Source of the DNA: Paenarthrobacter sp. PH39-S1
GTDB taxonomy: Bacteria > Actinomycetota > Actinomycetes > Actinomycetales > Micrococcaceae
Length of the DNA: 64,000 nucleotides
Assembly (NCBI RefSeq): GCF_030063245.1
Contig: NZ_JASISR010000005.1
Span: forward strand, 106,690-170,689
Reading direction: 5' to 3'
Made by a program: the position numbers and the translations under genes
Shown here: positions 46,515 through 59,907 of the stretch, piece by piece
Numbering within the stretch: position 1 is the first letter of the stretch
How the letters are laid out: the number at the start of each line of letters is the position of its first letter
The notes under the pieces: generated by a model
What the model saw: the letters and a program-made list of their open reading frames with translations, nothing else
Databases searched by the model: none
Told to the model about the DNA's origin: nothing

Positions 46515-46533
46515 GGGAAGGGGGAAGCGGGAC

Positions 46534-47118
46534 ATGAGTTCTGAAACAGCTGTCGGCGCGTCTCGCGTCGTCATGAGCGCGGCGGATATCGATCGCGCAC
46601 TCACTCGTATAGCCCATGAAATTCTGGAGGCCAACAAGGGCTCCAGGGACCTGATTCTTCTTGGCATTCCGCGCCGCGGCTTTCCGCTGGCCCAGCGGCT
46701 GGCGCTCAAACTCGGAGCCGCTGATCCGGATCTTGATGCCGCCGCGATCGTCGGTCAGCTCGATGTCACTATGTTCCGCGATGATCTGGCCCGCCAGCCC
46801 ACCCGTGCGCCCGAACGGACCAAACTTCCCGCCAGCGGCATTGACAACAAGGTGGTGGTTCTGGTCGATGACGTCCTATACTCCGGACGGACGATCCGCG
46901 CCGCGCTGGACGCCCTGGTGGATCTTGGCAGGCCGCGCGTGGTCCGACTCGCCGTGCTGGCCGACCGTGGACACCGCGAGCTGCCCATCCGCGCCGACCA
47001 CGTGGGCAAGAATCTGCCCACCGCATCGGCGGAAAAGGTCAGGGTGCGGCTATGCGAGACCGACGGCGCCGGTCCCGGTTGGACCGCCGACGAAGTGGTT
47101 ATTGAGGCCAGCGCGTGA
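46534..47118 (+). CDS. pyrR: Bifunctional pyr operon regulator / uracil phosphoribosyltransferase PyrR
   Basis: PyrR binds pyr mRNA in response to UMP/PRPP. 194 residues: [51 protein letters not shown], and the PRPP loop [27 protein letters not shown] 46534 gives the normal start; the frame reaches 46507. It heads a nine-gene run to gmk with overlaps at nearly every junction, and the PyrR-binding hairpin lies just upstream, implying autoregulation. Confidence 0.96.
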   Translation: MSSETAVGASRVVMSAADIDRALTRIAHEILEANKGSRDLILLGIPRRGFPLAQRLALKLGAADPDLDAAAIVGQLDVTMFRDDLARQPTRAPERTKLPASGIDNKVVVLVDDVLYSGRTIRAALDALVDLGRPRVVRLAVLADRGHRELPIRADHVGKNLPTASAEKVRVRLCETDGAGPGWTADEVVIEASA

Positions 47119-48167
47119 GGCACCTTCTCTCCACCCAGGACCTGAGCCTGGCGAACGCCATACGCATCCTGGACACCGCTGAGGAAATGGCCGCCGTCGG
47201 CGAGCGCGAAGTCAAGAAACTGCCGGCTCTGCGCGGCCGTACGGTGGTGAATCTCTTTTTTGAGGATTCCACCCGTACCAGGATCTCCTTCGAAGCCGCA
47301 GCCAAGCGGCTCTCGGCGGATGTGATCAACTTTTCAGCAAAGGGATCGTCGGTGTCCAAGGGCGAGTCCCTGAAGGACACCGCCCAAACCCTCGAAGCGA
47401 TGAGCGCGGACGCCGTGGTCATCAGGCACTGGGCGTCCGGAGCGCCCCAGCAGTTGGCGACATCCGGTTGGATTGACGCCGCGGTGATCAACGCCGGCGA
47501 CGGCACGCATGAGCATCCTACCCAAGCGCTGCTTGATGCATTCACGATGCGCCGGCACCTGGCCGCGTTGAATGGGACCGACTCGGTCGGCAGCGATCTG
47601 ACGGGGTTCCGGGTGGCCATCGCCGGGGATGTACTGCATTCACGGGTGGCCAGATCCAACGTGTGGCTGCTGCAGACCCTGGGTGCGGAGGTGACGCTGG
47701 TCGCTCCGCCCACCCTGCTGCCGGTCGGCGTCGAACACTGGCCGTGCAAGGTCAGCTATGATCTTGATTCCGTGCTGGAATCAGGCATGGACGCCATCAT
47801 GGTGCTGCGCGTCCAAGCCGAGCGGATGAACGCCTCCTTTTTCCCATCGACCCGGGAATATTCGCGCCGCTGGGGGCTTGACGACGCCAGGCTCGCCCGG
47901 CTGGATACGCTCGGGATGACGGACACCATCATTATGCATCCCGGTCCGATGAACCGCGGCCTGGAGATCTCCTCCTCGGCGGCGGATTCCCCGCGCTCCA
48001 CCGTGCTCGCCCAGGTGCGCAACGGCGTTTCCGTCCGGATGGCGGCGCTGTATCTGCTGCTGTCCGGCGATTTGCGCGATCCCGTGCCCGTGTACTCACC
48101 AGCCAGCGCCCGGCGGCCCGGCCCCGCACCGCGCAGTACTAATGAAACCGGAGGGAACGCCCGATGA
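47115..48167 (+). CDS. pyrB: Aspartate carbamoyltransferase, catalytic subunit
   Basis: Second step of UMP synthesis. 350 residues: [19 protein letters not shown] (carbamoyl phosphate site), [32 protein letters not shown], and the aspartate-side motif [14 protein letters not shown]. The last 30 residues are a Pro/Ser/Ala-rich tail not in the family core. GTG 47115 overlaps the pyrR stop. No pyrI regulatory gene is present, as usual in actinobacteria. Confidence 0.97.
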   Translation: MRHLLSTQDLSLANAIRILDTAEEMAAVGEREVKKLPALRGRTVVNLFFEDSTRTRISFEAAAKRLSADVINFSAKGSSVSKGESLKDTAQTLEAMSADAVVIRHWASGAPQQLATSGWIDAAVINAGDGTHEHPTQALLDAFTMRRHLAALNGTDSVGSDLTGFRVAIAGDVLHSRVARSNVWLLQTLGAEVTLVAPPTLLPVGVEHWPCKVSYDLDSVLESGMDAIMVLRVQAERMNASFFPSTREYSRRWGLDDARLARLDTLGMTDTIIMHPGPMNRGLEISSSAADSPRSTVLAQVRNGVSVRMAALYLLLSGDLRDPVPVYSPASARRPGPAPRSTNETGGNAR

Positions 48168-49519
48168 CCAATGACCCGACCCGTGGCAGCTTTTTGATCC
48201 GCGGAGCCGCTGTTCTGGGGAAGGAACGGACGGATCTTCTCCTGCAGGACGGCCGCATTGCCGACATCGGCGCCGGGCTGGATGCCGGCTCCGCCACCGT
48301 CATCGATGCCGATGGGCTGGTGGCGCTACCCGGCATGGTTGACCCGCACACGCACCTGCGTGAACCGGGCCGCGAGGATGCCGAGACCGTTGAGACCGGC
48401 TCCCGCGCGGCGGCGCTGGGCGGCTACACCGCGGTCCACGCCATGGCCAACAGTTCCCCGGTGGCCGATACCGCCGGAGTGGTGGAACAGGTCTTCAGCC
48501 TGGGCCGCGAAGCCGGCTGGGTGGACGTGCGCCCGGTGGGCGCCGTCACCGTCGGTCTTGCCGGTCAACAGCTGGCGGAACTGGGCGCGATGGCGGATTC
48601 CCGCGCCCGGGTCCGGATCTTTTCCGACGACGGGATCTGTGTGAGCGATCCGGTGCTGATGCGCCGGGCGCTGGAATACGTCAAGGCGTTCGACGGCGTG
48701 ATAGCCCAGCACGCGCAGGAGCCGCGGCTGACCGAGGGCGCGCAGATGAACGAAGGCAAGGTCTCTGCGGTGCTGGGGCTGGCGGGCTGGCCGGCGGTGG
48801 CCGAGGAGAGCATCATCGCCCGGGACGTTTTGCTCGCCCAGCATGTGGGCTCGCGACTGCACATCTGCCACGTCTCCACCGCCGGGTCGGTGGAATTGAT
48901 CCGCTGGGCCAAGACGCGCGGCATCAAGGTCACGGCCGAGGTCACCCCGCACCACCTGTGGCTGACCGAGGAGTTGGTCCGCAGCTACAACCCGGTCTAC
49001 AAGGTGAACCCGCCGTTGCGGGCCGAAGAAGATGTGCTGGCCTTGCGCGCAGCGCTGGCGGACGGCACCATCGACGTCATCGGCACCGATCACGCGCCCC
49101 ACCCGAGCGAGGCCAAGGATTGCGAATGGGCCCAGGCGGCGATGGGCATGACAGGGCTGGAAACGGCGCTCTCGGTGGTGCAGCACACCATGATCGAATC
49201 CGGGCTGCTGGATTGGGAAGGGTTTGCCCGCGTCACCTCCGCAACGCCGGCCAGGATCGGTCGTCTGGCCGATCAGGGCCGGCCCTTGCATGCGGGGGAG
49301 CCGGCCAACCTGGTCCTGGTCGACCCCGCCGCGCGCTGGACGGTGGATCCGCAGGCCATGGCGACGAAGGGCCGCAACTCGCCCTTCAGCGGCCGGGAGC
49401 TTCCGGGCGCCGTCATCGCAACGTTTTTCCGCGGCCACCCTACGGTGCTGGACGGGAAGCTCAATACCCCGGACCGGTCCCGCAGCACGGCCGCCGCGGC
49501 AGCCGGAGGCGGGAAGTGA
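48164..49519 (+). CDS. pyrC: Dihydroorotase
   Basis: Third step of UMP synthesis, type I zinc amidohydrolase. 451 residues: metal ligands in [36 protein letters not shown], and the substrate motif [15 protein letters not shown] 48164 overlaps the pyrB stop (ATGA). The frame reads through to the end without breaks. Its stop overlaps the next gene (GTGA). Confidence 0.97.
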   Translation: MTNDPTRGSFLIRGAAVLGKERTDLLLQDGRIADIGAGLDAGSATVIDADGLVALPGMVDPHTHLREPGREDAETVETGSRAAALGGYTAVHAMANSSPVADTAGVVEQVFSLGREAGWVDVRPVGAVTVGLAGQQLAELGAMADSRARVRIFSDDGICVSDPVLMRRALEYVKAFDGVIAQHAQEPRLTEGAQMNEGKVSAVLGLAGWPAVAEESIIARDVLLAQHVGSRLHICHVSTAGSVELIRWAKTRGIKVTAEVTPHHLWLTEELVRSYNPVYKVNPPLRAEEDVLALRAALADGTIDVIGTDHAPHPSEAKDCEWAQAAMGMTGLETALSVVQHTMIESGLLDWEGFARVTSATPARIGRLADQGRPLHAGEPANLVLVDPAARWTVDPQAMATKGRNSPFSGRELPGAVIATFFRGHPTVLDGKLNTPDRSRSTAAAAAGGGK

Positions 49520-50127
49520 CGGACAGGCTCGGTCCCACCCTGGTTGCAGTGGCATTGGTACTGGTGATTTTTGCGCTGCTGTGGCTCGGCTGGCGGCATC
49601 GGCTCCAGCGCCAGGCCGGTATTGCACCGCTGCCGGCGGTGCCGCAGCAGCTTTCTGCCGCTCTCGCCAGCGCGGAAGGGCAGTACGTCGTGACGACGAC
49701 GGAGGGAGACTGGCTGGACCGCTTGGCGGTGCACGGCCTGGGCATCCGCGGCAACGCCGTTCTGGCGGTGCATCCGGAGGGGATTGTGATCAGCCGCTCG
49801 GGCGCGCCGGATGTCTTCATCCCTAAAGACAGTTATGGCGGCGCAAGAACCGAAAGCGGCATGGCCGGGAAGTTTGTTGAGCGGGACGGGCTGATTGTCC
49901 TGTCCTGGCGGCTGGGCGGGCATCCGGTCGACACCGGCTTCCGCACCCGGCAGGCCGCAGCGAAAACCCCGCTGCTCACCACGCTGACTGACTTCGCCCG
50001 CGTCGAGAATGGCACGGTCGAGAATGGCACGGTTGAAAACGACACGGCCAAAAACGACACGATTGAAAATGCCCCCCGTGAGCATGACACCGAGCAGGCC
50101 GATACCGGAAAGAACAAGAATGACTGA
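49516..50127 (+). CDS. Membrane-anchored protein of the pyr operon, Rv1382-like
   Basis: 203 residues: one N-terminal membrane helix (about 6-24, [17 protein letters not shown]), then a beta-rich domain ([39 protein letters not shown]) that resembles a PH-like fold. Rv1382 of M. tuberculosis occupies the same place between pyrC and carA; its function is unknown. The last 35 residues are a degenerate pentapeptide repeat ([25 protein letters not shown]), encoded by a 15-base tandem repeat at about 50004-50070. GTG 49516 overlaps pyrC. Confidence 0.8.
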   Translation: MTDRLGPTLVAVALVLVIFALLWLGWRHRLQRQAGIAPLPAVPQQLSAALASAEGQYVVTTTEGDWLDRLAVHGLGIRGNAVLAVHPEGIVISRSGAPDVFIPKDSYGGARTESGMAGKFVERDGLIVLSWRLGGHPVDTGFRTRQAAAKTPLLTTLTDFARVENGTVENGTVENDTAKNDTIENAPREHDTEQADTGKNKND

Positions 50128-51399
50128 ACCCGAACAGAGCACATCCGCAACTGCCGCCTTGCTGATTTTGGAAGACGGCAGGACCTTCCGCGGCACCAGC
50201 TACGGCGCCACAGGAGCGGCACTGGGCGAGGCGGTCTTCGCCACCGGCATGACCGGCTACCAGGAGACCATCACCGATCCGTCGTATGCCCGGCAGCTGG
50301 TGGTCCAAACCGCGCCGCACATCGGCAATACCGGCGTCAATGACGACGACGCCGAGTCCCGTCGGATCTGGGTGGCGGGCTACATTGTGCGCGACGCCGC
50401 ACGGCGGCCCTCCAGCTGGCGCAGTGAACGCAGCCTGGACGACGAACTTCTCGCGCAGGGCATCGTCGGGATCCAAGGCGTGGATACCCGCGCGATCACC
50501 CGGCACCTGCGTGAACGCGGGGCCATGCGTGCCGGCATCTTCTCCGGTACCGCCGCCGACCAGCCCGAAGCAGCGCTGCTGGAGCAGGTGCGCGCCAGCG
50601 CCGGGATGGAGGGGGCCAAGCTGGCGGAGGAAGTCAGCGTCGGTGAGCCCTACGTCGTCGAGCCGTCCGATCATGGCTGGGACGGCGAGCCGCGGTTCAC
50701 CGTGGCCGCGCTGGATCTGGGCATCAAGGCCATGACGCCGCAGCGCTTTGCCGAGCGCGGAGTGCGCGTGCATGTGCTTCCCGCGGCTTCAACTTTTGCC
50801 CGGTTGGAGTCGGTGCAGGCCGATGGCGTCTTCATGTCCAATGGCCCCGGCGATCCGGCGACCGCGGACGGGCAGGTGGCGCTGCTGCGCCAGGTGCTGG
50901 ATGCCCGGGTGCCGTTCTTTGGCATCTGCTTTGGCAACCAGATCCTGGGCCGAGCGCTGGGCTATGGGACGTATAAACTGCGCTACGGCCACCGCGGCAT
51001 CAACCAGCCGGTGATGGACCGCCGCACCGGCAAGGTGGAAATCACCTCGCAGAACCACGGGTTCGCCGTCGACGCGCCCCGAGAAGGTGCGGAAATGGCT
51101 CCCCAGGAGCGGTTCGGCCGGGTTGAGGTCAGCCATGTCAGCCTCAATGACGACGTCGTCGAGGGCCTGTCGTGCCTGGATATCCCGGCCTTCTCGGTCC
51201 AGTACCACCCGGAAGCGGCCGCTGGCCCGCACGATTCCGCCTACCTTTTCGACCGCTTCATTGACTTGATGGCAGCCAACGCTGCTGTTCGCCCGGAAGT
51301 CGATGGCGCCGCCGTCGACCAGGCAACAGCCACAGCGCCAGTCATTTCAGAAGCGCCAGTCGTTTTAGAAACTTCATCACAGAATCGGGACAAGAACTA

Positions 51400-51400
<1 letters not shown>
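50120..51400 (+). CDS. carA: Carbamoyl-phosphate synthase small subunit
   Basis: Glutaminase subunit delivering ammonia to CarB. 426 residues: [33 protein letters not shown], nucleophile Cys in [15 protein letters not shown] (about 269), [13 protein letters not shown] (His-Glu). About 40 Ala/Val/Glu-rich residues after the family end ([20 protein letters not shown]) form an extra tail with internal repetition. ATG 50120 overlaps the preceding gene by 8 bases; the frame is open further upstream. The stop shares a base with carB. Confidence 0.97.
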
Positions 51401-54691
<3,291 letters not shown>

Positions 54692-54699
<8 letters not shown>

Positions 54700-55612
54700 A
54701 CCCGTGTCTGAGCCAGTGTCCGAGTCCGTTTCGGAAAGCACAGCTGATCCCGCTGCTGATCTCAATGAGCGCGCGGGGACCAGCCGGGATCCCTTCGGGG
54801 CCCGGCTCGCCGCCGCGATGGCAGCGCAGGGACCGTTGTGCGTGGGTATCGACCCGCATCCGGCGCTGCTCGCCAGCTGGGGACTGCGCGACGATGTTGC
54901 CGGATTGCGCCGCTTTTCGCTCACCGTGCTGGAATCCGTCGGGCCGCTGGCCGCCGCAGTCAAGCCGCAGGTGGCACTCTACGAGCGGCACGGCTCCGCA
55001 GGCATCGCAGTACTGGAGGAGCTGCTGGCGGCGGCCGCAGGCGCTGGCGTGCTCAGCATCGCCGACGCCAAGCGCGGAGACATCGGCTCCACCATGAGCG
55101 CCTATGCCGACGCGTGGCTGCGCGACGGCTCAGCGTTGGCCGCGGACGCCGTGACACTGAGCCCATACCTGGGCTTTGAATCCTTGCGCCCGGCACTCGA
55201 TCTGGCGGCTAACCAGGGCAGGGGAGTATTCGTCCTGGCACTGACATCGAACCCCGAGGGACCCTCCGTTCAGCACGTTGGCGGTAGGGATTCGGTGGCC
55301 CGCAGGATCGTTGCGGCCGCAGCAGCGGAAAACGCCAGGACGGCGGGACCGGGATCCGTCGGACTGGTCATGGGCGCCACCGTGGGTTCCGCCCTGACGG
55401 ATCTGGGCATCGACCTCACCTCCCTCAACGGGCCGATCCTGGCCCCGGGCTTGGGCGCCCAAGGCGCGACGGGAGCTGAAATGCGCGCCACCTTCGGCGC
55501 GGCGTATCCGCAGGTCCTGGGGACTTCCAGCCGCGGCATCCTGGCCGCGGGGCCGGACCGGGAGGCCCTGCGTGAAGCCACCCGCCGGACGGTGGATTCC
55601 CTCCGCGGCTGA
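54692..55612 (+). CDS. pyrF: Orotidine 5'-phosphate decarboxylase, type 2
   Basis: Last step to UMP. The actinobacterial type 2 enzyme shows [31 protein letters not shown], the catalytic [25 protein letters not shown] and [15 protein letters not shown] 54692 overlaps carB by 8 bases and has GGGGA upstream; ATG 54665 further inside carB is the alternative. From GTG the first 30 residues are a Glu/Pro/Val/Ser repeat ([15 protein letters not shown]) encoded by 12-base units, outside the family core. 306 residues. The 66-bp palindromic repeat begins 8 bases after the stop. Confidence 0.95.
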
Positions 55613-55619
55613 GTCCCCT

Positions 55620-55685
55620 CCCAACTGAGTAGCAGCACCTGCACTCAAAACGCGGAATGGGTGCCGTAAGTGCGACTCAGTTGGG
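55620..55685 (+). repeat. 66-bp palindromic intergenic repeat, copy 2
   Basis: Same length and landmarks as the copy behind hisS (21646-21711): CCCAACT, GCAGCACCTGCAC, CAAA.CGCG, GTTGGG. The outer stem is perfect for 11 bases (CCCAACTGAGT with ACTCAGTTGGG) and continues outside the element (CCTCCC with GGGAGG), while the inner stem is degenerate compared with copy 1. It starts 8 bases after the pyrF stop and could end the pyr transcript. Confidence 0.75.
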
Positions 55686-55768
55686 AGGGAAGCGCTCCAT
55701 CCCTGTGTCGCCGACGCCTGCGAGGGGCACCGGCGTCTGTGAGGGGTACCTCGGCAGATTGATGCAGA

Positions 55769-55798
55769 TTGATTTTGCCTCCCCGGTGCGGATAGGTT
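55769..55798 (+). promoter_or_regulatory. Promoter of mihF-gmk-rpoZ-coaBC
   Basis: TTGATT (55769-55774), 18-base spacer, TAGGTT (55793-55798). The 10-base unit GCAGATTGAT is repeated in tandem at 55755-55774, overlapping the -35 box, and could be an operator. Confidence 0.55.
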
Positions 55799-55855
55799 CA
55801 GGGGAAGCCCATTCCCCGTGCGGTGGCCCCCGCCCCCGCTTCCAAGGAGTCCCTC

Positions 55856-56176
55856 GTGAGTCTGCGCCCTTTGACGGCACAAGAACGTTCCGCAGCACTC
55901 GCAAAGGCAGCGGCGGCCCGCACCACGCGGGCCGAAGTCAAAAGTAAACTGAAGACCGGCGCCGCCACCGTGGCGGAGGTCCTGTCCGCCGGCGACGGCG
56001 ACGACGCGATCGGCAGGCTTAAGATCACCGAACTGCTCGAAGCTCTGCCCGGCATTGGAAAGGTACGCTCAACTGTGATCATGAATGAGGTCGGCATCGC
56101 TCCGACACGCCGTCTCCGTGGGCTGGGCATCCACCAGCGTAAAGCGCTGATTGACTTCCTGGGACAAGGCTCATGA
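55856..56176 (+). CDS. mihF: Actinobacterial integration host factor (mIHF)
   Basis: Nucleoid-associated DNA-binding protein of actinobacteria, unrelated to E. coli IHF, needed in mycobacteria for phage integration and nucleoid organisation. 106 residues: [42 protein letters not shown], then [27 protein letters not shown] and [14 protein letters not shown], the helix-two-turn-helix DNA-binding part. GTG 55856 has AAGGAG 6 bases upstream; the frame is open to 55823. gmk overlaps its stop (ATGA). Confidence 0.95.
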   Translation: MSLRPLTAQERSAALAKAAAARTTRAEVKSKLKTGAATVAEVLSAGDGDDAIGRLKITELLEALPGIGKVRSTVIMNEVGIAPTRRLRGLGIHQRKALIDFLGQGS

Positions 56177-56793
56177 GCGGAGCACCGGCCGCCGCCCCGC
56201 AGACTGCCGACACCCGCAGGGGGGCCGCGGGCACCGGGCTGACAGTCCTGGCCGGTCCCACCGCCGTCGGCAAGGGCACGGTCTCCACCTACATCCGGGA
56301 CAACTACCCGCAGGTGTGGCTCTCGGTCTCCGCGACCACGAGGGCGCCCCGGCCGGGCGAAACTGACGGCGTGCATTACTTTTTCAAGTCCCCGGTGGAA
56401 TTTGACGCCCTGGTGGCCGACGGCGGATTCCTGGAATGGGCCGTGGTGCATGGCCAGAACCGCTACGGCACGCTGCGCAGCACCGTTACTAAGGCCATCG
56501 CGGACGGGAAGTCCGTGCTGCTGGAAATCGATCTGCAGGGCGCCCGGCAGGTCAAGGCCGCCGTTCCGGAGGCGAAATTCGTTTTCCTGGCACCACCGAG
56601 CTGGGACGAAATGGTGCGCCGGCTGGTGGGCAGGGGCACCGAAACAATCAAGGAACAGCAGCGCCGGCTGGAAACCGCTAAACTGGAACTTGCTGCCGAG
56701 CCGGAGTTCGACCACACCATCGTAAATGATGACGTTCAACGGGCGGCAGATGAGCTCGTTTCATTGATGGGACTGACGCCCAATCCACGCTGA
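56173..56793 (+). CDS. gmk: Guanylate kinase
   Basis: Phosphorylates GMP to GDP. 206 residues: P-loop [10 protein letters not shown] (about 28-37), [21 protein letters not shown] (GMP binding), YGTLRSTV and [13 protein letters not shown]. The first 25 residues are unconserved. Follows mihF with a 4-base overlap, as in mycobacteria (Rv1388-Rv1389). Confidence 0.96.
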   Translation: MSGAPAAAPQTADTRRGAAGTGLTVLAGPTAVGKGTVSTYIRDNYPQVWLSVSATTRAPRPGETDGVHYFFKSPVEFDALVADGGFLEWAVVHGQNRYGTLRSTVTKAIADGKSVLLEIDLQGARQVKAAVPEAKFVFLAPPSWDEMVRRLVGRGTETIKEQQRRLETAKLELAAEPEFDHTIVNDDVQRAADELVSLMGLTPNPR

Positions 56794-56828
56794 TTGCGCT
56801 GTGCACCTACCGGATTTTTGGAGAATTT

Positions 56829-57089
56829 GTGGCTACCAAGCTTGAAGGCATTATCAACCCGCCGATCGATTCCCTGCTTGAGGCAGCGGATTCGAAGTAC
56901 GGCCTTGTGATCTTTGGCGCCAAGCGCGCCCGGCAGATCAACGCCTACTACGCGCAGCTGCACGAGGGCCTGTTTGAGTACGTTGGCCCGCTGGTCGACA
57001 CCCGGCTGAACGAGAAGTCCCTCTCCATCGCATTCCGCGAAATCAACGAGGGCATGCTGGTATCGACGCCCGTCGAGGCCGCGGAGTAA
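56829..57089 (+). CDS. rpoZ: DNA-directed RNA polymerase omega subunit
   Basis: Small subunit stabilising beta'. 86 residues: [36 protein letters not shown] and [13 protein letters not shown] are characteristic. GTG 56829 is preceded by GGAG. Located between gmk and coaBC as in other actinobacteria; 12 bases separate it from coaBC. Confidence 0.96.
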   Translation: MATKLEGIINPPIDSLLEAADSKYGLVIFGAKRARQINAYYAQLHEGLFEYVGPLVDTRLNEKSLSIAFREINEGMLVSTPVEAAE

Positions 57090-57101
57090 CAGGTTCCATA
57101 C

Positions 57102-58334
57102 GTGGCGCCGATGAGCGTTGTTCTGGGAGTCGGCGGCGGAATAGCCGCCTACAAGGTGGCATACCTGCTGCGGCTTTTCACCGAGGCCGGGCACAACGTC
57201 AACGTCATCCCGACCGAGGCGTCCACCCGTTTCGTGGGGGTGGCGACCTGGGAGGCCCTTTCGGGCAATCCCGTCACGAACAATGTTTTTGAAGGCGTCG
57301 AGAAGGTCAATCACGTCAGGCTCGGACACGAAGCGGATCTGATCGTGGTTGCCCCGGCGACCGCGGATCTGCTGTCCCGCGCCGCGGCCGGGCAGGCAGA
57401 CGATCTGCTCACGACCACATTGCTGATGGCACGCGGACCGGTGTTGTTCGCTCCTGCGATGCACAGCGAAATGTGGGGGCACGCCGCCACGGCCGCAAAT
57501 GTGGCGACGCTGCGGAGCCGCGGAATCACCGTGCTGGAGCCAGCGGTCGGGCGGCTGACCGGCGTCGACTCCGGCCCCGGCCGGCTGCCCGAGCCGGAGC
57601 AGATCTTCGCCGCCGCGCTGGAACTGATGGCTTCGGATGGGACGGCGGAACGGACGGAGTTAGCCGGCCGGACCGTGACCATTACCGCCGGCGGGACCCG
57701 CGAACCGCTGGACCCCGTGAGGTTCCTGGGCAACCGGTCCTCCGGCAAGCAGGGTGTTGCACTGGCCACCGCCGCTCTGCAGGCCGGGGCACGCGTACGG
57801 CTGATCGCCGCACACATGGACGTCCCCGCGCCGGAAGGCGTCGAACTGGTCACGGTGGAAACGGCACTGGAGCTGCGCGAGGCCGCGTTGGCCGCCGCCG
57901 CCGGCTCCGACGCGATTATCATGGCGGCTGCGGTCGCCGATTTCCGCCCCGCCCGGCTGTCGGCGAGCAAAATCAAGAAACAGGACGACGTCGCGGATCC
58001 GGTCATCACGCTGGTCCGCACCCCGGACATCCTGGCGGAGCTGGTGCGCGAGCGTGAGAGCACCGGGCGCCGCCAGGTCATCGTGGGCTTTGCCGCGGAG
58101 ACCGGGGATGAGCAGTCCGACGTTCTCGGTTATGCCCGCGCCAAATTGGAACGCAAGGGCTGTGATCTACTCGTCGTCAACCACGTCGGCGCTAACCGGA
58201 TCTTCGGTGCGGACGATACTGAGGTGGTCATACTTGACCGCCGCGGCACCGAGCCCGTCACGGCGGAGGGCAGCAAGACCGACGTGGCTGCCGCCGTCGT
58301 CGGACTGGTCGGCGCCGCGCTGACCGCACTGTAA
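57102..58334 (+). CDS. coaBC: Bifunctional phosphopantothenoylcysteine decarboxylase/phosphopantothenate-cysteine ligase
   Basis: Two steps of coenzyme A synthesis. Residues 1-180 are the flavin-dependent decarboxylase CoaC (SVVLGVGGGIAAYKVAYLLR, VAPATADLLSRAAAGQADDLLT, APAMHSEMW). Residues 190-410 are the CTP-dependent ligase CoaB (TITAGGTREPLDPVRFLGNRSSGKQG, AAVADFRP). 410 residues, normal length. Start GTG 57102; ATG 57111 gives a shorter alternative. A compact hairpin lies 47 bases after the stop. Confidence 0.96.
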   Translation: MAPMSVVLGVGGGIAAYKVAYLLRLFTEAGHNVNVIPTEASTRFVGVATWEALSGNPVTNNVFEGVEKVNHVRLGHEADLIVVAPATADLLSRAAAGQADDLLTTTLLMARGPVLFAPAMHSEMWGHAATAANVATLRSRGITVLEPAVGRLTGVDSGPGRLPEPEQIFAAALELMASDGTAERTELAGRTVTITAGGTREPLDPVRFLGNRSSGKQGVALATAALQAGARVRLIAAHMDVPAPEGVELVTVETALELREAALAAAAGSDAIIMAAAVADFRPARLSASKIKKQDDVADPVITLVRTPDILAELVRERESTGRRQVIVGFAAETGDEQSDVLGYARAKLERKGCDLLVVNHVGANRIFGADDTEVVILDRRGTEPVTAEGSKTDVAAAVVGLVGAALTAL

Positions 58335-58380
58335 CCTGCCCTGCCTTCTCGTCGGACCACCCGCCGTTACCAACCATGTC

Positions 58381-58398
58381 CTGCGCCGGAAGGCGCAG
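58381..58398 (+). terminator. Short hairpin between coaBC and metK
   Basis: CTGCGCC and GGCGCAG pair over 7 bases around GGAA. No T-run follows. It could end coaBC transcription or be a binding site at the metK promoter, since the metK -10 box is 13 bases downstream. Confidence 0.45.
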
Positions 58399-58410
58399 CA
58401 GTCGAGGACG

Positions 58411-58416
58411 TAGAGT
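58411..58416 (+). promoter_or_regulatory. -10 box of metK, probable leaderless start
   Basis: TAGAGT, 6 bases before GTG 58423, with no Shine-Dalgarno sequence before the start codon. No clear -35. No SAM riboswitch can fit between this box and the start. Confidence 0.5.
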
Positions 58417-58422
58417 GTACAA

Positions 58423-59625
58423 GTGACTTCAGCTAACCCCTTGCGCCTTTTTACTTCCGAATCCGTGACTGCAGGCCATCCGGACAAGATTTGCGACCAG
58501 ATCAGCGACGCAATCTTGGACGCGTTGCTGACCGAGGACCCCGACTCCCGTGTGGCGGTGGAAACCATGGCCACCACCGGGCTGGTGCATGTGGCCGGGG
58601 AAGTCACCACCGATGCGTACGTGGAAATACCCGCGATTGTGCGCAACACCATCCTGGACATCGGCTACGATTCCTCCGCCAACGGCTTCGACGGCGCCCG
58701 CTGCGGGGTGTCCGTGTCCATCGGGCAGCAGTCCCAGGACATCTTTGACGGCGTCTTTAACTCCTTGGAGGTTCGCGAAGGTACGGCGGTTGACGAGGAC
58801 GACGCCCAGGGTGCCGGCGACCAGGGTTTGATGTTCGGCTATGCAAGCAACGAGACCGCCTCGTACATGCCCACGCCCATCTATCTGGCGCACCGCCTGT
58901 CTGAGCGCCTGACGGACGTGCGCAAGTCCGGGCTGCTTTCCTACCTGCGCCCGGACGGCAAGACCCAGGTGACCATCGGCTACGACGGCGACATACCCGT
59001 CTCCGTGGACACCGTGGTCATCTCCAGCCAGCACGCCGAGGGCGCCTCGCTGGACCAACTGCGCGCCGACCTGCAGCAGTTTGTGATTGCGCCCGTCCTC
59101 GACGCGTCCGGGCTGGACCTTTCCGCCGTTAAGATGCATCTCAACCCGGCCGGGCCCTTTGTGGTGGGTGGTCCCGTGGGCGACGCCGGCCTGACTGGGC
59201 GCAAGATCATCGTTGACACCTACGGCGGCATGGCCCGCCACGGTGGCGGCGCCTTCTCCGGCAAGGACCCGTCAAAGGTGGACCGTTCCGCCGCCTACGC
59301 GGTGCGCTGGGTGGCCAAGAACATTGTGGCCGCCGGGCTGGCCAGCCGGGCCGAGGTGCAGGTTGGTTACGCGATCGGCGTCGCCCGCCCCGTCGGGGTT
59401 TACGTTGAAACGTTCGGCACCGAGACCGTCGACCCGCGCCGGATCGAAGCAGCCATCGAAGCCGTCTTTGATTTGCGCCCGCGGCCCATCATCAGGGCCT
59501 TGGACCTGAAGCGTCCTATTTACGCCAAAACGGCCGCACACGGCCACTTCGGCCGCGACGACCCGGATTTCACCTGGGAGAACCTCGACCGGGTTGACGC
59601 GCTGAAGTCGTTTTTCGACGCGTAG
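58423..59625 (+). CDS. metK: S-adenosylmethionine synthetase
   Basis: Makes S-adenosylmethionine from methionine and ATP. 400 residues: [82 protein letters not shown] 58423 likely begins a leaderless mRNA. In M. tuberculosis metK also follows coaBC (Rv1391-Rv1392). 282 bases with repeats and a promoter separate it from priA. Confidence 0.97.
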   Translation: MTSANPLRLFTSESVTAGHPDKICDQISDAILDALLTEDPDSRVAVETMATTGLVHVAGEVTTDAYVEIPAIVRNTILDIGYDSSANGFDGARCGVSVSIGQQSQDIFDGVFNSLEVREGTAVDEDDAQGAGDQGLMFGYASNETASYMPTPIYLAHRLSERLTDVRKSGLLSYLRPDGKTQVTIGYDGDIPVSVDTVVISSQHAEGASLDQLRADLQQFVIAPVLDASGLDLSAVKMHLNPAGPFVVGGPVGDAGLTGRKIIVDTYGGMARHGGGAFSGKDPSKVDRSAAYAVRWVAKNIVAAGLASRAEVQVGYAIGVARPVGVYVETFGTETVDPRRIEAAIEAVFDLRPRPIIRALDLKRPIYAKTAAHGHFGRDDPDFTWENLDRVDALKSFFDA

Positions 59626-59749
59626 GGCGAAGGTCCGGCGCCGACGGTAGTCGCGGCGGCGGTGAGTGGATGGAACCGCCCACCGGAACGGGTGCCCGGG
59701 AAAGTTATGCACAGTTATGCGTGGCGGCAGCGATGTCGCTGGTCTGTGG

Positions 59750-59778
59750 TTAGCTGTTGGCACGGGTCACGTTATAGT
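59750..59778 (+). promoter_or_regulatory. Promoter candidate of priA
   Basis: TTAGCT (59750-59755), 17-base spacer, TATAGT (59773-59778). The -10 box is strong, the -35 weak. The leader would be about 125 bases and contains the 17-base direct repeats. Confidence 0.5.
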
Positions 59779-59814
59779 CCGCGTGTCCGTACATTGCGTC
59801 TGGTGGCTGCATTT

Positions 59815-59870
59815 ATTCCGTGGGGTGAATCCGTGCCGCCAGTTTGTACGGTGATTCCGTGGAGTGAATC
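59815..59870 (+). repeat. 17-bp direct repeat in the priA leader
   Basis: ATTCCGTGGRGTGAATC occurs at 59815-59831 and 59854-59870, one base different, 39 bases apart. Each copy has ATTC and GAAT arms, so each could bind a dimeric regulator or form a weak hairpin downstream of the -10 box. Confidence 0.7.
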
Positions 59871-59907
59871 GTTGAAGCAAGTCCTAGGAGTAATGAAGGA
59901 GCTGATC

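Noticed and set aside
58335..58422. SAM riboswitch upstream of metK
   Set aside because: Only 88 bases are available, the -10 box is six bases from the start codon, and no riboswitch core was recognised.
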